Assembly: GCF_000092925.1 (NCBI RefSeq)
Contig: NC_014217.1
Span: 620,001 to 684,000, forward strand
From: Ancylobacter novellus DSM 506
Lineage (GTDB): Bacteria > Pseudomonadota > Alphaproteobacteria > Rhizobiales > Xanthobacteraceae
Direction of reading: 5' to 3'
DNA: 64,000 bases
Both the position numbers and the translations under genes were made by a program. The notes under the pieces were generated by a model. That model worked only from the letters and a program-made list of their open reading frames with translations, searched no databases and had not been told where the DNA came from. Below are positions 36,527-45,577 of this stretch, piece by piece (positions within the stretch are counted from its first letter, which is position 1; every line of letters starts with the position of its first letter).

Positions 36527-37549
36527 CTAGTGGTAGCCCTCGCCCTGGTGCACCTTGCCGCGGAACAGCCAGTACACGAAGGCGATGTAGCCGAGGATGA
36601 TCGGCAGCATGAAGATGGTGCCGATCAGCATGAACACCTGGCTCGCCGGCGCTGCGGCGGTCTGCCAGACGGTCAGCGTCGGCGGCACGAGATAGGGGAA
36701 GATCGAGATCCCGATGCCGATATAGCCGAGCAGGAACAGGCCGATCACGCCGAAGAAGGGCAGGTGCTCATGCCCCTTCTCCAGCCAGCGCCACACCGCA
36801 TAGGCGAGCACGAGGGTGAGGATCGGCACCGGCGCCAGATAGAACAGGTTCGGCGTAGTGAACCAGCGCTCGGCGATTCGCGGGAAGGCGATCGGCGTCC
36901 ACAGGCTGACGATACCCATGAAGATCAGCACCACCGGCAGCAGCAGCCGTGCATGGGCGCGCGCCTGCGCCGCGGCGATGCCTTCGGTCTTCATCACCAG
37001 CCACACGCTGCCGATCAGCGCATAGCCGGCAACGACGCCCATCCCGCACATGAAGGCGAAGGGCGTCGCCCAATCGAGCGGTCCGCCGGCGAAGGCGTTG
37101 TTCTCCACCTTGATGCCCTGCACGAAGCCGCCGAGCAGCATCCCCTGGAAGAAGGCGGCGAGCGTCGAGCCGCCGGCGAAGGCGATGTTCCATAGGAAGC
37201 GGCTGGTGTCGGCGACGTGGCGGAACTCGAAGGCCACTCCGCGGAACACCAGTGCCAGCAGCATGAAGATCACCGGCAGGTAGAGCGCCGGCATGACCAC
37301 GGAATAGGCGAGGGGGAAGGCGACGAAGAGCCCGCCGCCGCCGAGCACGAGCCAGGTCTCGTTGCCGTCCCAGAACGGGGCGACCGAGCTCATCATCTGG
37401 TCCTTCTCCGCATCGCTCTTGGCGAAGGGGAACAGGATGCCGATGCCGAGATCGAAGCCGTCCAGCACCACATACATGGCGATCGCGACCGCCAGCAGCA
37501 GCGCCCAGATGACGGGCAGGTAGTATTCCATGCCGAGGCTGAAGACCAT
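36527..37549 (-). CDS. cydB: Cytochrome bd-type quinol oxidase subunit II
   Basis: Membrane subunit of a cytochrome bd-family terminal oxidase that reduces O2 with quinol without pumping protons. Its 340 residues form about nine helices. Family landmarks are VLDGFDLGIGILFPF, PFWDGNETWLVLGGGGLFVAFPLAY and FRGVAFEFRH near the N-terminus, then SIFPYLVPPTLTVWQ and PIILGYIAFVYWLFRGKV at the end. It starts three bases after cydA stops, with GGGGGA before the ATG. The pair looks like the cyanide-insensitive (CIO) class; no cydX or cydDC genes are adjacent. Confidence 0.95.
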   Translation of the reverse strand: MVFSLGMEYYLPVIWALLLAVAIAMYVVLDGFDLGIGILFPFAKSDAEKDQMMSSVAPFWDGNETWLVLGGGGLFVAFPLAYSVVMPALYLPVIFMLLALVFRGVAFEFRHVADTSRFLWNIAFAGGSTLAAFFQGMLLGGFVQGIKVENNAFAGGPLDWATPFAFMCGMGVVAGYALIGSVWLVMKTEGIAAAQARAHARLLLPVVLIFMGIVSLWTPIAFPRIAERWFTTPNLFYLAPVPILTLVLAYAVWRWLEKGHEHLPFFGVIGLFLLGYIGIGISIFPYLVPPTLTVWQTAAAPASQVFMLIGTIFMLPIILGYIAFVYWLFRGKVHQGEGYH

Positions 37550-37552
37550 GGC

Positions 37553-38962
37553 TCATTCCCCCGGTGCGTTGATCGCCGCGCGCGTCGCCTCGTGGGCGGA
37601 GGCGAGCGGGCGGTTCGGCAGGCCTTCGGGCGGCTCCACGGCGGGACCCTGCGGGCCTCTCACGATCAGGCGGTTGATGTAGTAGATGCCGCCGGAGAAC
37701 ACGATGCCGTAGACGACGACGAACAGCGCCAGCGTCGTCGCCACCTGCCAGCCTTCGATGGGCGAGGCCGCGTCCAGGGTGCGCAGCACGCCGGTGGCGA
37801 GCCAGGGCTGGCGGCCGACCTCGGTGACGAACCAGCCCGAGAGGATGGTGACGAAACCGATCGGCCAGACATATTGCAGCGGTCCGACGAACCAGTCGGT
37901 CTCGAACAGCCGGCGCCGCCAGAGCAGCCAGGCGCCGATCCAGCCGATCGCGATCATCAGCAGGCCGAGCCCGACCATGACGCGGAAGGCGAAGAAGGGG
38001 ATGGCGACGGGCGGGCGGTCCTCGGGGGCGAATTCCTTCAGCCCCTTGAAGGTGTCGCGCCAGCTATGGGTGAGGATGAGGCTGCCGAGGTGCGGGATGG
38101 CGATCTGGTAGTCGTTGCGCTCCTCCGCCTCGTTGGGGATGGCGAACAGCACCAGCGGCACGCCTTCGGCGCCCGGCTCGTTCTGCCAATGCGCCTCGAT
38201 GGCGGCGACCTTGGCCGGCTGGTACTCGAGCGTGTTGAGCCCGTGCTGGTCGCCGATGAAGGCCTGGATCGGCGCCATGATGGCGATGAGCCCGATGGCC
38301 ATGCGCATCATGGTGCGCGAATCCTCCGGGTAGCGCCCGGCATGGACGTAGCGCGCGCCGACCGCCAGCACGACGAAGGCAGTGGTGAGGTAGCAGGCCG
38401 TCACCATATGGGCGAGCCGGTAGGGGAAGCTCGGATTGAAGATCGCCGCTAGCCAGTCGGTCGGGTGGGCGACGCCGTCGATCATCTCGTAGCCGGCTGG
38501 CGTCTGCATCCAGCTATTGGCCGAGAGGATCCAGAAGGCGGAGAGCGTGGTGCCGACCGCCACCATCACGCAGGCGAAGACGTGCAGCCCGCGCGGCACC
38601 CGGTTCCAGCCGAACAGCATGATGCCGAGGAAGGTCGCCTCCAGGAAGAAGGCGGTCAGCACCTCGTAGCCGATCAGCGGGCCGACGACATTGCCGACCA
38701 CATGCGAGAAGCGGCTCCAGTTGGTGCCGAACTGGTAGGACAGCACGATCCCCGACACCACGCCCATGGCGAAGGACACGGCGAAGATCTTGGTGAAGAA
38801 GCGGGCGATGCGGTGGTAGCGCTCATGCCCGGTGGTGATCCACAGCACCTCGAGCGTCGCGATATAGGCCGCCAGGCCGATGGTGAAGCTCGGAAAGATG
38901 ATGTGGAAGGAGACGGTAAAGGCGAACTGGATGCGCGCCAGCAGGACGGGATCGAATTCCAT
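37553..38962 (-). CDS. cydA: Cytochrome bd-type quinol oxidase subunit I (CIO type)
   Basis: Main heme-bearing subunit with quinol site, 469 residues and about nine helices. His20 in SFHIIFPSF is a heme ligand, and GWFVTEVGRQPWLATGVLRT is the family signature for the heme/proton region. The loop between helices 6 and 7 (after GDQHGLNTLEYQPAKVAAIE) is short, as in cyanide-insensitive oxidases. The start is taken at ATG 38962 (MEFDPVLLAR) because AGGGGAG lies upstream; an ATG six codons earlier is possible. A second, high-affinity respiratory branch beside the aa3 oxidase at the left end is implied. Confidence 0.95.
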   Translation of the reverse strand: MEFDPVLLARIQFAFTVSFHIIFPSFTIGLAAYIATLEVLWITTGHERYHRIARFFTKIFAVSFAMGVVSGIVLSYQFGTNWSRFSHVVGNVVGPLIGYEVLTAFFLEATFLGIMLFGWNRVPRGLHVFACVMVAVGTTLSAFWILSANSWMQTPAGYEMIDGVAHPTDWLAAIFNPSFPYRLAHMVTACYLTTAFVVLAVGARYVHAGRYPEDSRTMMRMAIGLIAIMAPIQAFIGDQHGLNTLEYQPAKVAAIEAHWQNEPGAEGVPLVLFAIPNEAEERNDYQIAIPHLGSLILTHSWRDTFKGLKEFAPEDRPPVAIPFFAFRVMVGLGLLMIAIGWIGAWLLWRRRLFETDWFVGPLQYVWPIGFVTILSGWFVTEVGRQPWLATGVLRTLDAASPIEGWQVATTLALFVVVYGIVFSGGIYYINRLIVRGPQGPAVEPPEGLPNRPLASAHEATRAAINAPGE

Positions 38963-39277
38963 CGCACTCCCCTGTGTCATTCACCGTTGACGGTGGGTGA
39001 CGCGCGCAAGACTACGCCCGCCTTCGTCACGATGGAATGACTCAAAACGATTTGCCGGCGCAGTGTCCACCGGGAGAGGCCGCGGGGGCAGGGTACCACC
39101 TGTCGCGGCGGCAGGATGCCGCGTGGCGCCGCTGCCGATTTCTTTCGCGCCCTCATCCTGAGGTGCGAGCGGAGCGAGCCTCGAAGGATGCTCGTGAGAG
39201 AGCACATGGATAAGCATCCTTCGAGGCCCGGCGTTCGCCGGGCACCTCAGGATGAGGTCGTCCAGGGGTACGAAGTG
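38963..39277. promoter_or_regulatory. Gap upstream of cydA: inverted repeat and dispersed repeat
   Basis: About 315 bp without a gene. CACCGT-TG-ACGGTG at 38985-38998 lies just before the cydA start and could be an operator. The rest is mostly the palindromic repeat at 39152-39256. I see no FNR/FixK-type TTGAT-N4-ATCAA box in it. Confidence 0.35.
39152..39256. repeat. Dispersed palindromic intergenic repeat, copy 2
   Basis: Same four arms as copy 1: CTCATCCTGAGGTGC (39152-39166), GCCTCGAAGGATG (39178-39190), CATCCTTCGAGGC (39215-39227) and GCACCTCAGGATGAG (39242-39256). Total length is 105 bp against 102 bp. The loops differ completely, so the arms are what is conserved. Confidence 0.9.
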
Positions 39278-40165
39278 TCAGTCCGGCGCTCGCTCCGGCA
39301 GCCCCGCCAGCCGCGCCTCGATCGCCAGCATGTCGCGCCAGGCCATGCGCTTGCCGAGCGGCGAGCGCAGGAGGTAGGCCGGGTGGAAGGTGGCGAGGGC
39401 CGGAATGACGCGCGAGCCGGTGTCGTAGTCCATCCAGCGCCCGCGTGCCTTGGTGATGCCGTCGCGTATGCCGAGCAGCGTCTGCGCCGAGGGACCGCCG
39501 AGGCACACCAGCACATCGGGATTGGCGAGTTCGATCTGCCGGCAGATGAAGGGCAGGCAGATGGCCGTCTCCTGCGGCGTCGGCGTGCGGTTGCCCGGCG
39601 GACGCCAGGGCACGACATTGGCGATATAGGCCGTGGTGCGATCGATGCCGATGGCCGCGAGCATGCGGTCGAGCAGCTTGCCGGAGCGGCCGACGAAGGG
39701 CTTGCCCTCGATGTCCTCATCGCGGCCCGGCGCCTCGCCGACCAGCATCAGCCGCGCCTGCGGGTTGCCGTCGGCGAAGACGAGGCGGGTAGCGGTGTGC
39801 TTGAGCGGGCAGCCGTCGAACTTCTCCAGCAGCGCCTCCAGCGCCTCCAGCGTCGGCGCGCTGGCGGCCGCCTCGCGCGCTTCGACGGCGGCGAGGTCGG
39901 GCGGCGGTGGGGCCTCGCCGGCCAGCGCCGGCGTCGCCGGTCGATGAGCGGCCGGGACCGGCGGAGCGGGCCGTGGCGCCGGCGCTGATTCGGCCGACGG
40001 CGCGAGGACCACGCGGCCGGCGGCGGCACTGCGCTCGGCCGCGCTCTCAGTGAAGCGGTCCACCGGCTGCTCGCCGAGCGCGACGTCGACCCCCGCCTCG
40101 ACATGGAAGGCAAGGATGTCGGCCAGTACGTCGCGGTCGTTAAGTGTCGGAGCCATCAGCAGCAT
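39278..40165 (-). CDS. Uracil-DNA glycosylase, type-4-like
   Basis: Base-excision repair enzyme of up to 295 residues that removes uracil from DNA. Catalytic and binding motifs are GEAPGRDEDIEGKPFVGRSGKLLDRMLAAIG (water-activating region) and the late HPAYLLRSP. The long N-terminal Ala/Pro stretch (to about residue 105) is typical of alphaproteobacterial members. The usual first CxxC of the Fe-S cluster is reduced to FDGCPLK, with further cysteines at ICLPFIC and CLGG, also seen in this subgroup. ATG 40165 is used, with ATG 40156 an alternative. Its 5' end faces the ETF-QO gene. Confidence 0.88.
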   Translation of the reverse strand: MLLMAPTLNDRDVLADILAFHVEAGVDVALGEQPVDRFTESAAERSAAAGRVVLAPSAESAPAPRPAPPVPAAHRPATPALAGEAPPPPDLAAVEAREAAASAPTLEALEALLEKFDGCPLKHTATRLVFADGNPQARLMLVGEAPGRDEDIEGKPFVGRSGKLLDRMLAAIGIDRTTAYIANVVPWRPPGNRTPTPQETAICLPFICRQIELANPDVLVCLGGPSAQTLLGIRDGITKARGRWMDYDTGSRVIPALATFHPAYLLRSPLGKRMAWRDMLAIEARLAGLPERAPD

Positions 40166-40266
40166 TCATCGGGTCGGTGATCCATCCTATCCGTTGGAGG
40201 GACGGTTGTCAGGTCGCGGCAAGCGTGGAAGAAGTCCAATCAGCAGTGGCGTCGGCGGAGGCAGGC

Positions 40267-41952
40267 ATGGACGCGGCGGAAATGCCGGCAATTGAAACCG
40301 TCGAACGCGAGGCGATGGAATTCGATGTGGTGATCGTCGGCGCCGGGCCGGCGGGCCTCGCCGCGGCCATCCGCCTGAAGCAGCTCGACGAGAACCTCTC
40401 CGTCGTCGTGGTCGAGAAGGGCTCGGAGGTCGGCGCGCACATCCTCTCCGGCGCGGTGATCGATCCCATCGGCCTCGACCGGCTCTTCCCCGACTGGCGC
40501 GAGGAGCCGGACGCGCCGCTGAAGACGCCGGTGACGGACGACCGCTTCTATCTCCTCGGCCCCGCCGGCGCGCTGCGGCTGCCCAACGCGCTGATGCCGC
40601 CGCTGATGAACAATCACGGCGCCTATATCGGCTCGCTCGGCAATGTCTGCCGCTGGCTGGCTGCAAAGGCCGAGGCGTTGGGCGTGGAGATCTACCCCGG
40701 CTTCGCCGCGGCCGAAGTGCTCTATGACGAGGCGGACGGGACCCGGGTGGTCGGTATCGCCACCGGCGACATGGGGATCGGCCGCGACGGCGAGATCACC
40801 GACCGCTTCGCCCGCGGCATGGAGCTGCGCGCCAAGTACACGCTGTTCGCGGAAGGGGCGCGTGGCTCGCTCTCCAAGCAGCTCATCGCCCGCTACAGGC
40901 TCGACCAAGGGCGCGAGCCGCAGAAATTCGGCATCGGGCTGAAGGAGCTCTGGACCGTACCGGCCGAGAAGCACCGGCCGGGGCTGGTGCAGCATTCTTT
41001 CGGCTGGCCGCTCGACAACGCCACCGGCGGCGGCTCCTTCCTCTATCACATGGAAGACCGGCAGGTGATGGTGGGCTTCGTCGTCCACCTCAACTACACC
41101 AATCCCTACCTCTCGCCCTTCGAGGAGTTCCAGCGCTTCAAGACGCATCCTCTGGTGCGCGACACGCTGGAGGGCGGCAAGCGCATCTCCTATGGCGCGC
41201 GGGCGATCACCGAGGGCGGCTACCAGTCGGTGCCGAAGCTCGCCTTCCCCGGCGGGGCGCTGATCGGCTGCGCGGCCGGCTTCATCAACCTGCCGCGCAT
41301 CAAGGGCAGCCACAATGCGGTGCTCTCCGGCATCCTCGCTGCCGAGGACGTCGCCCACGCACTGGCGGCGGGACGGGCACACGACGAGCTGGAAGGCTAC
41401 GATGCCGCCTGGCGCGGTTCGGCCATCGGCCGCGACCTGTGGAAGGTGCGCAACGCCAAGCCGCTCTGGTCGAAGCTCGGCACCTATGTGGGCATAACGC
41501 TGGGCGGGATCGACATGTGGGCCAACACGCTGTTCGGCTTCTCGCCCTTCGGCACGCTCAAGCACGGCAAGCCGGACTACGCCACGCTGACGCCGGCGGC
41601 GCAGGCGAAGAAGATCGAGTACCCCAAGCCCGACGGCATCGTCTCCTTCGACCGGCTCTCCTCGGTGTTCCTGTCGAACACCAATCACGAGGAAGACCAG
41701 CCGGTGCATCTGGAGGTCGCCGACCCGGCGCTGCAGAAGTCATCCGAGCACGACGTCTATGCCGGGCCGTCGGCGCGCTACTGCCCGGCTGGCGTCTATG
41801 AATGGGTGGAGGAGGCGGGGCAGGGCGAGCGCTATGTGATCAACGCGCAGAACTGCGTGCACTGCAAGACCTGCGACATCAAGGATCCGAACCAGAACAT
41901 CAACTGGGTTGCGCCGGAGGGCGGCGGCGGGCCGAACTACCCGAACATGTGA
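40267..41952 (+). CDS. Electron transfer flavoprotein-ubiquinone oxidoreductase
   Basis: ETF-QO, an FAD and 4Fe-4S protein on the inner membrane that passes electrons from ETF (fatty and amino acid oxidation) to ubiquinone. It is about 561 residues, as in the family. The FAD site is FDVVIVGAGPAGLAAAIRL, with the ETF-QO stretch EKGSEVGAHILSGAVIDP and the substrate region IGCAAGFINLPRIKGSHNA. The C-terminal cluster cysteines are in NCVHCKTCDIKDP. ATG 40267 follows GGAGG by five bases; ATG 40282 is also possible, and the frame runs back to 40144 without similarity. Confidence 0.95.
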   Translation: MDAAEMPAIETVEREAMEFDVVIVGAGPAGLAAAIRLKQLDENLSVVVVEKGSEVGAHILSGAVIDPIGLDRLFPDWREEPDAPLKTPVTDDRFYLLGPAGALRLPNALMPPLMNNHGAYIGSLGNVCRWLAAKAEALGVEIYPGFAAAEVLYDEADGTRVVGIATGDMGIGRDGEITDRFARGMELRAKYTLFAEGARGSLSKQLIARYRLDQGREPQKFGIGLKELWTVPAEKHRPGLVQHSFGWPLDNATGGGSFLYHMEDRQVMVGFVVHLNYTNPYLSPFEEFQRFKTHPLVRDTLEGGKRISYGARAITEGGYQSVPKLAFPGGALIGCAAGFINLPRIKGSHNAVLSGILAAEDVAHALAAGRAHDELEGYDAAWRGSAIGRDLWKVRNAKPLWSKLGTYVGITLGGIDMWANTLFGFSPFGTLKHGKPDYATLTPAAQAKKIEYPKPDGIVSFDRLSSVFLSNTNHEEDQPVHLEVADPALQKSSEHDVYAGPSARYCPAGVYEWVEEAGQGERYVINAQNCVHCKTCDIKDPNQNINWVAPEGGGGPNYPNM

Positions 41953-41959
41953 GGCGCCG

Positions 41960-42982
41960 ATGCTGAAGGGGCTGTTCGCGGCGGCTCTGCTTGCCGGTCT
42001 CGCCGGCGCTGCGCAGGCGCAGGAGGCGCCGGATTATTCGCGCTACCGCGAGGGCCTGTTCCTGCGCTACCTCAATGCCGAGCCGGGTAGCATCGGTGCG
42101 GTGCCGCGCATTGGGCTGTCGCTCAACAGCAGCGGGCCGCTGCGGGCGGAGCTCGATTCCGGCTCGACCGGCATCGTGGTGGCGGCGGAATACATCCCCG
42201 GCTTCGACCAGCTCCCGTCGCAGGGGCCGGCAAAGCTGACCTATACGAGCTCCGGCCGGGTGATGCTCGGCCAGTGGGTGGTGGTCCCCGTCGCGCTGGT
42301 CGGCCGCGAGGGCGCGTCGGTCGAGACCGGGCCCATGCCGGTGCTCGCCGTCACCGAGGTGCAGTGCCTCGACTATGCCCGCGACTGCACGCCGACCACG
42401 AGCCCGCACAACATCGCCATGGTCGGCGTCGGCTTCGCCCGCGAGGCGGACAAGCAGAGCCAGAGCACGCCGGATAAGAACCCGCTGCTGCGTATCACCG
42501 GCGGCGAGGGACCGCGCCGACAGGGGTATATCCTCTCGCCCGAAGGCGTGCATGTCGGGCTCACCCCTGCCAACACCGGCGGCTTCCGCTATCTGAAGCT
42601 GGCGCGCCGGCCGGACGGTGCCGATTGGCAGCCGACGCCGGCCTGCATCTCGCTGAACGGCGCCGCACCGCCGGCCTGCGGCACGGTGCTGGTCGATACC
42701 GGCGTGTCGGTCATGTTCATGACCGTGCCGGCCGCGCAGGCGCAGGGAGCGGAGGGGACGCTGCCGCCCGGCACGCAGGTGGCGATCAGCGTCGGCGAGG
42801 GCGCGAGCGTCTTCCCGCTCTACAGCTTCTCAGTCGACGACGGCTCCCCGCTGGCCCCGAGCACCATCCATCTGCGGGTGACGCCGGACCGGGTGTTCGT
42901 CAACACCAGCTTTCACCTGCTGAACGGCTTCGACGTGCTGTACGACGGCGAGGGCGGATATGTCGGGTTCAGGTCGCGCTAA
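41960..42982 (+). CDS. Secreted pepsin-like aspartic protease homologue
   Basis: Exported protein of 340 residues with a signal peptide ending near AAQAQ (residue 21). It has the two-lobe pattern of A1 aspartic proteases: the first catalytic motif is AELDSGSTG (Asp66) and the second VLVDTGVS (Asp246), 180 residues apart, against 183 in pepsin. Between them KLTYTSSGRVMLGQWVVV resembles the pepsin flap with Tyr95, and MVGVGF matches the ILGL region. The end NGFDVLYDGEGGYVGF resembles the pepsin strand VFD..NNKVGFA. Four of the five cysteines could form disulfides. Bacterial members of this family are rare. It starts seven bases after the ETF-QO gene. Activity is inferred. Confidence 0.75.
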   Translation: MLKGLFAAALLAGLAGAAQAQEAPDYSRYREGLFLRYLNAEPGSIGAVPRIGLSLNSSGPLRAELDSGSTGIVVAAEYIPGFDQLPSQGPAKLTYTSSGRVMLGQWVVVPVALVGREGASVETGPMPVLAVTEVQCLDYARDCTPTTSPHNIAMVGVGFAREADKQSQSTPDKNPLLRITGGEGPRRQGYILSPEGVHVGLTPANTGGFRYLKLARRPDGADWQPTPACISLNGAAPPACGTVLVDTGVSVMFMTVPAAQAQGAEGTLPPGTQVAISVGEGASVFPLYSFSVDDGSPLAPSTIHLRVTPDRVFVNTSFHLLNGFDVLYDGEGGYVGFRSR

Positions 42983-43042
42983 GCGGCGTTCCCGCATGGA
43001 CCCTCGCAGGGCGGGCCTTTAGGCTGCGCGTGGGGGCTTGCC

Positions 43043-43924
43043 ATGACCAGTGACATCGACGAACTGAAGAAACTCTTCACTGCCAAGCCGCGCCCGACCT
43101 CATGGGCGGAGCGGCGCGAGCGGATGGACGAGATTTGCGCGGTCGATCTGCCGCCGGCGGACATCGCCTTCACGCCCTTCGACATCGGCACCGTTCCGGC
43201 GGAATGGTCGCTGGCGCCGGGTAGCGACGGGCAGAAGGTGCTGCTCTATTTCCATGGCGGCGGCTATTGCGCCGGCTCGATCGCCAGCCATCGCGGCATG
43301 GTCGGCACCATCGGCAAACTCGCCGGCATCCGCACCCTCGCCGTCGCCTACCGGCTTTCGCCGGAGCATCCCTATCCCGCCGCGCTGGAGGATGCACTCG
43401 CGTCCTGGCGGTTCCTGCGCGGTGAGGGCTATGCCCCGCAGTCCATCGCCATCGGCGGCGACAGCGCCGGCGGCAACCTGACGCTCGCCACGTTGCTCGC
43501 CTTACGTCAACAGGGGGAGGCGCTGCCGGCCGCCGCATGGCTCGTGTCGCCTTGGACCGACCTGACGATGAGCGGCGCCTCGCTCGACCTCAAGGCCGAG
43601 GTCGATCCGCTGATCAGCCGCGACTATCTGGTCGGCCTCGCGCAAGCCTTCCTTGCCGGTCGCGATGCCGCCGATCCCGCCGTCTCGCCGCTCTTCGCCG
43701 ACCTGTCCGGCCTGCCGCCGACATTGGTGCAGGTCGGCTCCAGCGAGACGCTGCTCGACGATGCGGTAGGCATCGCCCGTGCGCTCGGCGCGGCCGAGGT
43801 GCCGGTCATGCTGGAGGTGTGGCCGCGCATGATCCACGCCTGGATGCTGTGGTCGCGGCTTGCCGATGGCCGGGCCGGCAGCGCCCGCGCCGCCGCCTGG
43901 CTGCGCGAGAGGCTCGCGCCCTAG
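43043..43924 (+). CDS. Alpha/beta hydrolase, HSL-type esterase
   Basis: Esterase/lipase of 293 residues of the hormone-sensitive-lipase group. The oxyanion hole HGGGYCAGS and nucleophile elbow GGDSAGGN (catalytic Ser) are plain; YRLSPEHPYPAALEDALA is a further family mark, and the acid and histidine fit VGSSETLLDD and MIHAW. No signal peptide is seen, so it is cytosolic. Natural substrates are short-chain esters in general. Its last four bases overlap the convergent membrane-protein gene. Confidence 0.92.
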   Translation: MTSDIDELKKLFTAKPRPTSWAERRERMDEICAVDLPPADIAFTPFDIGTVPAEWSLAPGSDGQKVLLYFHGGGYCAGSIASHRGMVGTIGKLAGIRTLAVAYRLSPEHPYPAALEDALASWRFLRGEGYAPQSIAIGGDSAGGNLTLATLLALRQQGEALPAAAWLVSPWTDLTMSGASLDLKAEVDPLISRDYLVGLAQAFLAGRDAADPAVSPLFADLSGLPPTLVQVGSSETLLDDAVGIARALGAAEVPVMLEVWPRMIHAWMLWSRLADGRAGSARAAAWLRERLAP

Positions 43925-44382
43925 AACAGGCTGAGCACGAAGACCGCCAGCAGGATGGCCGCGCCCCACAGGTCCGAGATCATCGCCACGGTCTCACGCA
44001 GGTTCCGCTCCGGGCGCATCATGTGGTTGATACCGGCAAGGCCGAGGAACAGGCCGCCAATGAAGGCGACCGGCAGCGCCCAGATCGAGAAGACGATCGA
44101 CAGCAGGCCGGCGAGGCCGATCGCGCTGTTGGCGAAGCCGAGTTCCTGCACCAGCACATGGGAACGCGGATCGTCGACGCCGAGTATGCCCTTGGCGGTG
44201 AAGCCGGGGCGCAGGATCTGCGAGACGCCGGCGAGCAGGAGGCGCACGCCCACCGCCCAGAAGGCGAACCATTTGGTGGTGACGACTAGGAAGCCGCCGA
44301 GGCCCGTGGTGGTGGCGAGCTCGGCACCGATGCTGATGAGCGGTGCTACCACCATCGTCAGCACTATGATCGCGTAATACAT
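43921..44382 (-). CDS. Small conserved membrane protein (DUF6790-like)
   Basis: Membrane protein of 153 residues with four or five helices: MYYAIIVLTMVVAPLISIG, an amphipathic stretch, LGFANSAIGLAGLLSIVFSI, LPVAFIGGLFLGLAGI and a last helix AAILLAVFVLSLF. Charged residues sit in short loops such as PERNLRET. The order suggests the DUF6790 family, of unknown function; I assign it with moderate confidence. It is convergent with the esterase gene, overlapping it by four bases, and divergent from phnC across a 322-bp gap that holds the Pho box. Confidence 0.75.
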   Translation of the reverse strand: MYYAIIVLTMVVAPLISIGAELATTTGLGGFLVVTTKWFAFWAVGVRLLLAGVSQILRPGFTAKGILGVDDPRSHVLVQELGFANSAIGLAGLLSIVFSIWALPVAFIGGLFLGLAGINHMMRPERNLRETVAMISDLWGAAILLAVFVLSLF

Positions 44383-44615
44383 CGCCGCCTGTACCCCTTC
44401 TCCCGTTCCCGCCGCCAGAGTGGCGAGCGAGAACCGGCGAAGTCAACGAGGCTGTCGCCGGGGCGATGATACCGTCCCCTGCAATTGTGACGATGCGGGT
44501 CGGATCGGGGTCGTCGGGCATCATTGAAATCGCTGGGTAAACCCGATGCGTGCCGGAGCGGTGTCGGTGGTTTCGCCGCGTCCCCCGCCAAAGCGATGCG
44601 CCGTCTGCGCTCCAC

Positions 44616-44655
44616 ACGTCATCGAATTGTAATCTGAGCTTCATCCACCCGTCAT
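44616..44655 (+). promoter_or_regulatory. Pho box array upstream of phnC
   Basis: Four 7-mers of the CTGTCAT type spaced exactly 11 bp apart: ACGTCAT (44616), TTGTAAT (44627), GCTTCAT (44638) and CCGTCAT (44649). Tandem 11-bp units are the binding pattern of PhoB, so phnCDE is probably induced by phosphate starvation. The rest of the gap 44383-44704 shows nothing else notable. Confidence 0.7.
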
Positions 44656-44704
44656 GCCGCGCCGTTACCCCAAGCCGGTCCTTCAATGGCCGGCGGGAGA
44701 TCCG

Positions 44705-45562
44705 ATGGCGGCAGCGCTTCAACTCGACCGCGTGACCAAGACCTATGGTGCCATGCGCGCCGTGGACAATGTCTCGCTCACGATCCGGGAGGGCGAGCGC
44801 GTGGCGCTGATCGGCGCCTCGGGCTCCGGCAAGTCCACGCTGATCCGTCTCGCCTCCGGCCTGATCCTCGCGGATGCGCAGGGCCGCGGCACCGGCGCGG
44901 TGCAGGCGTACGGCCTCAGGGTGCAGGAAGGCGGCAAGCTCGCCGCCGAGGCGCGTGCGGCGCGGCGCAATATCGGCCTCGTCTTCCAGCAGTTCGCCCT
45001 GGCCGGGCGTCTCTCGGTCATGACCAACGTGCTGGTTGGCGCGCTCGGGCGGATGAGCGCCCTGCGCGGAACACTCGGCCTGTTCAATTCCGACGAACGC
45101 CGTACCGCCTATGCCGCGCTCGCCGAGGTCGGCATCGCCCAGCATGCCGCCAAGCGTGCCCGCGAGCTTTCCGGCGGCCAGCAGCAGCGCGTCGCCATCG
45201 CCCGCGCGCTGGTGCAGGGCGCCCGCCTCGTGCTCGCCGACGAGCCCATCGCCTCGCTCGACCCCAAGTCGGCCAAGCGGGTGATGGACACGCTGGTGAC
45301 GATGAGCCGCGACCACGGCATCGCCCTCGTGGTCTCGCTGCATCAGGTGGACTACGCCACCGCCTATTTCGACCGCGTGATCGCGATGAATGCCGGCCGC
45401 GTGGTGTTCGACGGCCCGGCCGCGCAGATCAACGCCGCCTTCCTCACTGAGCTCTACGGCGCCAGCGCCGAGGAGCTGATCCTGCCGAGCCAGTTTGCCG
45501 TGACCGTGCCGCCCGGGACGGGCGCGCCCGCGGAAATCCCCTCGTCCCAGACCGTATCCTAG
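44705..45562 (+). CDS. phnC: Phosphonate ABC transporter ATP-binding protein
   Basis: ATPase of the phosphonate/phosphate-ester importer, 285 residues. The Walker A is GASGSGKST, signature RELSGGQQQRVAIARAL, Walker B LVLADEPIASLD and the switch His in VSLHQVDYA. The PhnC-type region LVGALGRMSALRGTLGLFNSDERRTAYAAL helps separate it from other ATPases. ATG 44705 is chosen because the conserved part starts there, although the frame runs back to 44654. It is followed 15 bases later by phnD; a Pho-box array precedes it. Confidence 0.93.
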   Translation: MAAALQLDRVTKTYGAMRAVDNVSLTIREGERVALIGASGSGKSTLIRLASGLILADAQGRGTGAVQAYGLRVQEGGKLAAEARAARRNIGLVFQQFALAGRLSVMTNVLVGALGRMSALRGTLGLFNSDERRTAYAALAEVGIAQHAAKRARELSGGQQQRVAIARALVQGARLVLADEPIASLDPKSAKRVMDTLVTMSRDHGIALVVSLHQVDYATAYFDRVIAMNAGRVVFDGPAAQINAAFLTELYGASAEELILPSQFAVTVPPGTGAPAEIPSSQTVS

Positions 45563-45577
45563 ACAGGAGCGAAGACC

